Source of the DNA: an uncultured Clostridiaceae bacterium
GTDB taxonomy: Bacteria > Bacillota > Clostridia > TANB77 > CAG-508
Direction of reading: 5' to 3'
Assembly: GCA_958417695.1 (NCBI GenBank)
Contig: CATZDQ010000044.1
Coordinates: 1-10,628 of the forward strand
DNA: 10,628 nt
Shown here: positions 5,719-10,628 of the stretch, one piece after another
Position numbering within the stretch: the first letter of the stretch is position 1
How the letters are laid out: every line of letters begins with the position of its first letter
Notes under the pieces: generated by a model
What the model saw: the letters and a program-made list of their open reading frames with translations, nothing else
What the model was told of the DNA's origin: nothing
Database searches by the model: none
Translations under genes and position numbers: made by a program

Positions 5719-6607
5719 TGTATTAGGATATTTAGTAGGCGAAGGTTTTCGAAATGTATTTAAAAATAAAAAGTCAACAGGTGCTTCTCTTATGATTATG
5801 TGTGCTACGATGTTGATTTTTGGTCTTTTCTTTGTAATTGGTGAGAATGTCAATCACATGGTTAAAGAAGTAGAATCACAACAAGGTATGCAAGTGTTTT
5901 TAAATAAAGAAGTTACAGAGGCACAGATTACACAAGTAGGAGAGCAAATTAGAAAATTAGATAACGTAGGCAAAGTAGAATATGTATCTAAAGAAGATGC
6001 TTTAGATTCTTTAAAAGTAAGGTTTGGTGATAAAGGAGATTTACTAAATGGCTATTATGAAAAAAATCCATTAAAACCTTCTTATGTAGTAACTTTAACA
6101 GACCTAGAAAAAAGTGATGAAGTAAAGGCACAAATAGAAGGCTTAGAAAATGTTAGCAATATTGAAGTTAGAGACAAAACAATTGAGGCTTTAATTAATG
6201 TAGCAAATGGTATTCGTATTGTATCTGGCGTTATTCTAGTGTTATTAATTGTTATTTCTGTATTTATTATAGCGAATACCATTAAATTAACCGTACATGC
6301 CAGAAGAAAAGAAATTTCTATTATGAAATATGTAGGCGCTACAAATGGATTTATTAGATGGCCATTTATTGTAGAAGGTATGATTATAGGTATTATCTCT
6401 GCTCTAATTTCTATTTTGTTATTAGGATTGAGCTATAATTTTGCAACAGAAAAATTATTAACTTCTTCGATTACCAGTATGGTAGAATTTAGTTTATTGA
6501 CTTTCTCAGATATTTTTGGTTTAGTAATGATGGTATATCTAGGATTAGGTATTGGTATTGGTATTCTAGGTAGTGTCATTTCTATGAGAAAATATCTAGA
6601 AGTATAA
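5708..6607 (+). CDS. ftsX: Cell division membrane protein FtsX
   Basis: FtsX is the membrane partner of FtsE and passes the ATPase signal to an extracellular hydrolase. The longest frame begins at an ATG at 5684, but I prefer the GTG at 5708: AAAGGTGGG ends seven bases upstream, and the protein then opens with MRYNVLGYLVGEGFRN, the usual FtsX amino end. This gives 299 residues. Four membrane helices are visible at about 25-47, 170-192, 221-245 and 268-292. A large extracellular loop between the first two (about 48-168) contains the predicted partner-binding domain, including FLNKEVTEAQI and YVSKEDAL-like motifs seen in FtsX. The cytoplasmic segment ARRKEISIMKYVGAT (198-212) is strongly conserved in the family and contacts FtsE. 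It overlaps ftsE by 11 bases. The following hydrolase gene is 56 bases downstream, separated by a hairpin without a T tract, consistent with co-transcription. Confidence 0.94.
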   Translation: MRYNVLGYLVGEGFRNVFKNKKSTGASLMIMCATMLIFGLFFVIGENVNHMVKEVESQQGMQVFLNKEVTEAQITQVGEQIRKLDNVGKVEYVSKEDALDSLKVRFGDKGDLLNGYYEKNPLKPSYVVTLTDLEKSDEVKAQIEGLENVSNIEVRDKTIEALINVANGIRIVSGVILVLLIVISVFIIANTIKLTVHARRKEISIMKYVGATNGFIRWPFIVEGMIIGIISALISILLLGLSYNFATEKLLTSSITSMVEFSLLTFSDIFGLVMMVYLGLGIGIGILGSVISMRKYLEV

Positions 6608-6609
6608 AA

Positions 6610-6637
6610 GCACTTTAAGAAAAAGTTTTTAAAGTAC
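6610..6637 (+). other. Intercistronic hairpin between ftsX and the first M23 gene
   Basis: ACTTTAAGAA (6612-6621) pairs with TTTTTAAAGT (6626-6635), including one G·T pair, and G6610-C6637 pairs outside one mismatch. The loop is AAAG. No T tract follows, only ACAAAACC and then the ribosome binding site, so it does not look like a terminator. It may affect mRNA stability or tune expression of the hydrolases relative to ftsEX. Confidence 0.45.
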
Positions 6638-6663
6638 AAAACCTTTTAGGGAGGAAAGAAAAA

Positions 6664-7926
6664 ATGAAAAAGAAGATACTATCGATTGCTGTTATTTTTG
6701 CTTTACTACAAGGACTACTGTATCCTGTTTTTGCAGCAACACAAAAAGAATTAGAACAACAAAAGAAAGATTTAGAAAATCAAAAGACACAAACACAAAA
6801 TGAAAAAAATGAAGTAGATGAACAATTAGATGAGCAATTAAAAGAAATTGCTAATTTAGATAGTGCCATTACAAGTAGTGAAAATGAAATTAACAATTTA
6901 AATGCACAAATTGAAAGTTTAGAGACTTCTATCCAAGATAAACAAAAAGAAATTGAAGCAAAACAAAAAGAATATGAAGAAAATGAAGATTTGCTAGACC
7001 AAAGACTAGTCGTTATGTATGAGACTGGAGAAACTTCCTTTTTAGACTTATTATTTAGTTCTAGTAATCTAGTAGATTTCTTATCTAATTATTATTCTCT
7101 TTCACAACTAGCACAGTGTGATATGGAATTATTAGAAAGTATTGAAAATGATAAAAAAGAAATCGAACAGGCAAAGGCTGACTTAGAAAAACAAAAAAGT
7201 GATATCGTGAATCTAAAATCACAAAAACAAATAAAAGCAGCACAATTAAAGAATCAAAAAGAAGAAAGACAAACGAAAGCAAGCAAGCTTTCTGATTCAC
7301 AAAAACAATTACAAAGTGAAATTGATAGCTATAATTCTAAGATAAAAGAAGTAGAAGATGCTGTAGCAGCTGCTATTGCAAAAGCCATGAGAGAAGAAGA
7401 GGAAAGAAGAAAACAAGAAGCACAAAATGGTGGCTCTACTCCTTCAACAGGTGGAAATGGAAGTAGCTTTGATGGCACATTTGCATGGCCATTAGACTAT
7501 TCTCCAAGAAGAGTAACTTCTAAAATGTATTATAGAACTTATAATGGAGTTACTAGATGGCATAAAGGAATTGATATTGGAACTAATGCAGAAACTGGAA
7601 AAAGAGTTATTGCAGCAGCTTCAGGAACCGTTATTTATAGAGCTTATCAATCTGGAACATCTGCCAGTCCAGGATATGGAAATTATGTCATTATCTATCA
7701 TGGAAATGGATTTGCGACTTTATATGCCCATATGAATTCAGCAGCTGTTTCTGTAGGACAACATGTTTCTCAAGGACAAACCGTAGGCTATTCAGGAAAT
7801 ACAGGTGGCGTAGCACCACATTTACATTTTGAAATTAGAAAAGCAAGTTCTGTAGGCAACTTCTTTGGAAGTAATAACTGGTTAGACCCATTAGACTATC
7901 TACCAGGTGGCTATACGATTGCTTAA
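6664..7926 (+). CDS. Secreted coiled-coil M23 endopeptidase, probable FtsEX-activated hydrolase (first copy)
   Basis: This 420-residue protein probably cleaves peptide cross-links of peptidoglycan during division under FtsEX control. Residues 1-24 are a signal peptide ending PVFA, so it is exported. Residues about 26-250 are a long, charged, two-part coiled coil. In its centre is a conserved hinge-like block (QRLVVMYETGETSFLDLLF...FLSNYY, about 113-144) like that of PcsB/CwlO-type proteins. A Gly/Ser linker follows (256-268). The C-terminal LytM/M23 domain (about 272-415) has zinc ligands H300, D304 (HKGID) and H388, and catalytic H356 (YAHM) and H386 (HLH). Because these are complete it should be an active enzyme, unlike E. 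coli EnvC, whose domain is degenerate. The GGGAGG site sits directly before the ATG region. It lies third in the ftsEX operon. The pairing with FtsX is inferred from gene order and architecture. Confidence 0.93.
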   Translation: MKKKILSIAVIFALLQGLLYPVFAATQKELEQQKKDLENQKTQTQNEKNEVDEQLDEQLKEIANLDSAITSSENEINNLNAQIESLETSIQDKQKEIEAKQKEYEENEDLLDQRLVVMYETGETSFLDLLFSSSNLVDFLSNYYSLSQLAQCDMELLESIENDKKEIEQAKADLEKQKSDIVNLKSQKQIKAAQLKNQKEERQTKASKLSDSQKQLQSEIDSYNSKIKEVEDAVAAAIAKAMREEEERRKQEAQNGGSTPSTGGNGSSFDGTFAWPLDYSPRRVTSKMYYRTYNGVTRWHKGIDIGTNAETGKRVIAAASGTVIYRAYQSGTSASPGYGNYVIIYHGNGFATLYAHMNSAAVSVGQHVSQGQTVGYSGNTGGVAPHLHFEIRKASSVGNFFGSNNWLDPLDYLPGGYTIA

Positions 7927-7954
7927 AGATAAAAGAAAGAGAGGTAAGTATGAA

Positions 7955-9094
7955 ATGAAGCAAAAAATAGTAGCAATTAGTATAATATTAGGATTAACAG
8001 CATACTTATGCTCTTTTTCCATTGTACAGGCAGAAACTTTAGATGAACAAAAAGCAAACCTTCAAAATCAGATACAAGAAAGCACGAATCAATTAGAATA
8101 TGTACAAGAAGAACTTTCTAGTGGCGTGGTAAAAATACAAGAATTAGATGACAAAATACGAACCGCCCAGCAAGAAATTAGCAATTTTGAAAATCAATTA
8201 AAAGAACTACAAACGAAAGTAGAAGAGACAACAAATCATTTAACACATTTACAACAAGACTATGATGAAAATGAAAAGTTATTAGAAGAACGTTTGGTAG
8301 TATTATATGAAAGTGGAGAAACGACTTATTTAGATATACTATTAAAATCAGCTAGTTTAACGGAGTTTTTATCTAACTACTATACAATACAACAGGTTGT
8401 AGAAACAGATACAGAATTGTTAGAAAGTATTTCCAAGCAAAAAGCGGAAGTAGAAATTACAAAGAATCAATTAGAAGAACAAAAATCAAATTTGAAACTA
8501 TTAAAAGCTAAAAAAGAACAAACCTATATTGTCATGCAAAACAACAAGACCATTCAAGAAAATTATATGAATCAACTTTCAGATAATGAAAAAGAACTAC
8601 AGAAAAAAATAGAAGAATATAAAGCAGAAGAACAACGTGTCGAAAATTTAATTCAACTGGCAGCAGGACAAGGTTATGAAGGAGAATATACAGGAGGCGT
8701 TATGGCGTGGCCAATTGCTAAAAGTGGAACGTATATTACTTCTCCATTTGGTTATAGAGAGCATCCAATACAAGGTGTCATAAAACTACATTCTGGTATT
8801 GATATAGGAAATGCAGGTTTTGGAGCACCTGTTATAGCTGCAGCAGATGGGATTGTTACATTAGCTAGTTATAATGGAGGGTATGGCAATTGTGTTATGA
8901 TTAATCATGGAAATGGTATTTCCACTTTATATGGACATGGACAAAAGATTTTAACGACAGTAGGTACGCAGGTCAAAAAAGGTGATTTAATCTTGGAAGT
9001 AGGATCTACAGGAAATTCAACAGGACCACATTTACATTTTGAAGTAAGAGTCAATGGAAAAGCGGTTAATCCAATACCATATTTACAAGAATAA
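7955..9094 (+). CDS. Secreted coiled-coil M23 endopeptidase, second tandem copy
   Basis: A paralogue of the preceding gene, 28 bases downstream. The longest frame starts at 7907 inside the previous gene, but that would add a 16-residue charged extension before the signal peptide and lacks a ribosome site. I choose the ATG at 7955, preceded by AGAGAGG at 10 bases, giving 379 residues. Residues 1-26 are a signal peptide ending VQA. Cys19 is not in a proper lipobox. Residues about 28-235 form the coiled coil with the same central block (ERLVVLYESGETTYLDILL...FLSNYY). Over 55 residues this block is about 60% identical to the first copy by hand alignment. The M23 domain (about 250-379) has H279 and D283 (LHSGID), H328 (LYGH) and H359/H361 (HLH), all intact. 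It differs from copy 1 in lacking the Ala-rich helix and Gly/Ser linker and in having a compact SPFGYREHP loop. A long stem-loop terminator follows, so it probably ends the operon. Confidence 0.92.
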   Translation: MKQKIVAISIILGLTAYLCSFSIVQAETLDEQKANLQNQIQESTNQLEYVQEELSSGVVKIQELDDKIRTAQQEISNFENQLKELQTKVEETTNHLTHLQQDYDENEKLLEERLVVLYESGETTYLDILLKSASLTEFLSNYYTIQQVVETDTELLESISKQKAEVEITKNQLEEQKSNLKLLKAKKEQTYIVMQNNKTIQENYMNQLSDNEKELQKKIEEYKAEEQRVENLIQLAAGQGYEGEYTGGVMAWPIAKSGTYITSPFGYREHPIQGVIKLHSGIDIGNAGFGAPVIAAADGIVTLASYNGGYGNCVMINHGNGISTLYGHGQKILTTVGTQVKKGDLILEVGSTGNSTGPHLHFEVRVNGKAVNPIPYLQE

Positions 9095-9103
9095 GCAAAA
9101 AAG

Positions 9104-9177
9104 TAGAAGTTGGAAATAAAGGGTAGAAAAAAATGAAGCAAAACAACATCCTTTACTTTTCTAACTTCTAAATTTTT
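9104..9177 (+). terminator. Long stem-loop terminator after the second M23 gene
   Basis: TAGAAGTT (9104-9111) pairs with AACTTCTA (9163-9170). Pairing continues inward with two G·T pairs and a two-base bulge, up to 9124 with 9148, for about 20 pairs around a 23-base A-rich loop. A run of five T follows at 9173-9177. It separates the ftsEX operon from the protease gene, whose candidate promoter overlaps the right arm. Confidence 0.7.
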
Positions 9178-9194
9178 GATAAAAAGTATATACT
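9166..9194 (+). promoter_or_regulatory. Possible promoter of the S41 protease gene
   Basis: TATACT at 9189-9194 is a good -10 box. Seventeen bases upstream is TTCTAA (9166-9171), a weak -35 that overlaps the terminator stem. An alternative -10, TACAAT at 9196-9201, has no -35 at a normal distance. It is likely that a promoter lies here, since a terminator precedes the gene, but the exact box is uncertain. Confidence 0.4.
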
Positions 9195-9224
9195 ATACAA
9201 TAAACAAATAAGGGAGGAAAAAAA

Positions 9225-10427
9225 TTGAATTCAGAAAAAGCACAAAAAATATATAAGCTAGTTATGTTAGTGGTATTAACAGCAGTTATTACCTTTATGA
9301 TTACTTCTTTAGTCATGTATAATGTGGTAGGAAAGAATAGCATTAAATATGTGACGGTATCAGGAGATAGTTCTTCTTTAGCTAAAACATTTACCTATTT
9401 AAAGAATTTTATAGAAAAGAATTACATAGGAGATTTAGATGAACAAAAAATGTTACAAGAAGCCATTAAGGGATATGTAAAAGGTTTAGGAGATGAATAT
9501 TCGGAGTATATTACTTCTGACGAAATGAAAGGTTTTATGGAAGATACGAATGGAAGATATGTAGGCATTGGAATTTATATCGCCAATAATACACAAACAA
9601 ACCAAATTTTAGTATTAATGCCAATGGAAGGGTCACCTGCACAAGAAGCAGGAATACAATCTGGAGATATCATTGTAAAAATAAATGGTGAAGAATATAA
9701 GGGAGACCAACTAACAGAAGCATCTAATAAGATGAAAGGTGAAGAAGGTTCAAAAGTAAAATTAGAAATATTAAGAGAAGATAAGACTATAGAAATTGAA
9801 GTAGAGAGAAAAAATATAAAAGTCAACCATATAGAATCAGAGATGCTATCAAATCAAATTGGTTATCTTCAATTATCTACCTTTGATGATGGAACAGCAG
9901 AAGAATTTAAAGCAAAATATGAAGAACTACAAAAACAAGGTGCAAAATCACTAATTATTGATTTAAGAAATAATGGTGGTGGTATAGTGAAGGAAGCCAC
10001 AGACATTGCAGATATGATGATTGAAAAAGGAAAAACTTTATTAATTACTTCTAGTAAAAATGAAGAAGAAGAAATTACAAAAGCACAGAAAGATAGAAGT
10101 ATTACCATCCCAGTTGTAGTTTTAGTCAATAAAAATTCTGCTAGTGCTTCTGAAATATTAGCAGCAGCTCTAAAGGAAAGTGATAATGCAAAAATTGTAG
10201 GAGAAAAAACTTATGGGAAAGGTGTTATTCAAACGATATATACCCTTTCTGATGGCAGTGGCTTAAAGCTAACTACGAACGAGTACTTTACACCAAATCA
10301 TAATGTAATCAATAAAATAGGAATTACGCCAGATATAGAAGTTAGCCTACCAGAGGGAAAAACTATGTATACAGTAGAACAAGATGAAGATACACAATTA
10401 CAAAAAGCAATAGAAATATTAAAATAA
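9225..10427 (+). CDS. Membrane-anchored carboxyl-terminal processing protease (S41 family, Ctp)
   Basis: A 400-residue serine protease of the CtpA/CtpB/Prc type, which degrades or trims proteins from their C-termini outside the membrane. Residues 10-33 form an N-terminal membrane anchor. A Ctp-type N-terminal region (about 50-105) includes GLGDEYSEYIT. The PDZ domain spans about 106-195 (GRYVGIGIYI, then SPAQEAGIQSGDIIVKING). The catalytic core has IIDLRNNGGG at 244-253, nucleophile S307 in NSASASE, K332 in TYGKG and Q336. The Ser-Lys spacing of 25 and Lys-Gln spacing of 4 match characterised members. The start is TTG at 9225, with GGGAGG 7 bases upstream. In B. subtilis a ctpB gene also lies next to ftsEX, and in other bacteria Ctp proteases control cell-wall hydrolase levels, so a role in turnover of the neighbouring M23 enzymes is plausible but inferred. 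Confidence 0.95.
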   Translation: MNSEKAQKIYKLVMLVVLTAVITFMITSLVMYNVVGKNSIKYVTVSGDSSSLAKTFTYLKNFIEKNYIGDLDEQKMLQEAIKGYVKGLGDEYSEYITSDEMKGFMEDTNGRYVGIGIYIANNTQTNQILVLMPMEGSPAQEAGIQSGDIIVKINGEEYKGDQLTEASNKMKGEEGSKVKLEILREDKTIEIEVERKNIKVNHIESEMLSNQIGYLQLSTFDDGTAEEFKAKYEELQKQGAKSLIIDLRNNGGGIVKEATDIADMMIEKGKTLLITSSKNEEEEITKAQKDRSITIPVVVLVNKNSASASEILAAALKESDNAKIVGEKTYGKGVIQTIYTLSDGSGLKLTTNEYFTPNHNVINKIGITPDIEVSLPEGKTMYTVEQDEDTQLQKAIEILK

Positions 10428-10466
10428 TTGCCAAGAGGGACGTTCCTTCTTGGCAATTTCCTTTTT
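10426..10466 (+). terminator. Intrinsic terminator after the S41 protease gene
   Basis: AATTGCCAAGAGGGA (10426-10440) pairs with TCCTTCTTGGCAATT (10444-10458) over 15 positions with one G·T pair and a CGT loop. TTTCCTTTTT follows up to 10466. The left arm begins within the stop codon. This is one of the two strongest terminators in the window. Confidence 0.92.
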
Positions 10467-10510
10467 AAAGAAAAAATTATAAAAATAATGTAAAAAATTT
10501 AAAATAACTA

Positions 10511-10539
10511 TTGACAATTATTCTAAAGTTTAGTATACT
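10511..10539 (+). promoter_or_regulatory. tRNA gene promoter
   Basis: A consensus TTGACA (10511-10516), a 17-base spacer and TATACT (10534-10539). The expected start near 10546 is about 14 bases before the mature tRNA 5' end. It is the only promoter here with a consensus -35, as expected for a highly expressed stable RNA. Confidence 0.85.
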
Positions 10540-10559
10540 TAATCTCGTCGAAAGGAAAC

Positions 10560-10628
10560 GGTCGCTTAGCTCAGCTGGGAGAGCATCTGCCTTACAAGCA
10601 GGGGGTCATAGGTTCGAGCCCTATAGCG
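10560..10628 (+). tRNA. tRNA-Val (anticodon UAC), 3' end cut by window edge
   Basis: The cloverleaf reads: acceptor GGTCGCT (10560-10566), D arm GCTC-AGCTGGGA-GAGC, anticodon arm TCTGC-CTTACAA-GCAGG with anticodon TAC, variable loop GGGTC, T arm ATAGG-TTCGAGC-CCTAT, then AGCG, the first four bases of the 3' acceptor strand. The last three paired bases, the discriminator and any CCA lie beyond the window. TAC reads GTA and other GTN codons, which are common in the genes here. It may be the first gene of a tRNA cluster. Confidence 0.95.

Noticed and set aside
7907..7954. Upstream ATG extending the second M23 protein by 16 residues
   Set aside because: It lies inside the previous gene without a ribosome site and would put a charged stretch before the signal peptide.
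7979..8035. Cys19 of the second M23 protein as a lipoprotein attachment site
   Set aside because: The residues before it (AYLC) do not fit a lipobox and a good signal peptidase I site (VQA) follows.
922..10427. Absence of TGA stops (TAA and one TAG only), raising the idea of recoded TGA
   Set aside because: Proteins are full length under the standard code, Trp is encoded by TGG, and low-GC genomes strongly prefer TAA.
1..10628. CRISPR array, insertion sequence, prophage or toxin-antitoxin locus
   Set aside because: No regular direct repeats with spacers, transposase, integrase, terminal inverted repeats or small paired genes were seen.

Overview
The window looks like chromosomal sequence from a very AT-rich Gram-positive Firmicute, most likely an uncultured gut-type clostridium. 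The signs are low GC, strong AGGAGG-type ribosome binding sites, TAA/TAG stops only, TTG and GTG starts, a split transketolase, a clostridial-style pilin-like protein beginning GITMISLVVT, and an ftsEX locus linked to a secreted murein hydrolase. The taxonomic placement is inference; no rRNA or marker gene fixes it.

Layout. Positions 1-503 (minus) hold the N-terminal 167 residues of a membrane-anchored Cys/His-rich repeat protein that runs off the left edge. Positions 504-921 are a non-coding, strongly A-rich stretch with a 16-base palindrome and a good promoter for the next gene. Positions 922-1977 (plus) encode a prepilin-like protein with a coiled coil and two copies of a ~98-residue Cys-pair domain, closed by a clear intrinsic terminator. 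A multi-pass membrane protein (possibly YjdF/DUF2238-like) lies convergent to it at 2043-2876 (minus). A divergent promoter region separates that gene from a two-gene operon (3038-4813) for the N- and C-terminal halves of transketolase, which also ends in a terminator. Then comes the division/cell-wall cluster: ftsE, ftsX and two tandem paralogous secreted coiled-coil M23 endopeptidases (5032-9094), with a long stem-loop terminator behind it. A membrane-anchored S41 carboxyl-terminal processing protease follows (9225-10427) and has its own terminator. The window ends inside a tRNA-Val(UAC) gene preceded by a textbook promoter.

How the genes work together. FtsE (ATPase) and FtsX (membrane subunit with a large extracellular loop) are known in other bacteria to switch on a coiled-coil peptidoglycan hydrolase (EnvC and its amidases in E. 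coli, PcsB in Streptococcus, CwlO in Bacillus). Here the apparent partners are encoded directly downstream as two related proteins, both with a complete set of M23 zinc and catalytic residues. This suggests an FtsEX complex with two alternative or cooperating hydrolase clients. The adjacent Ctp protease is a plausible regulator of such hydrolases, but it looks separately transcribed.

Two start sites were moved from the longest open frame on the basis of ribosome binding sites and family alignment: ftsX to a GTG at 5708 and the second M23 gene to an ATG at 7955. Four predicted promoters share a TTGCAA or TTGTAA -35 box with exactly 17 bases of spacing, unlike the TTGACA box of the tRNA promoter. 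Nothing in the window is clearly a mobile element, CRISPR array or phage. The most unusual items are the tandem FtsEX-linked hydrolases, the Cys/His repeat protein and the two-domain pilin-like protein.
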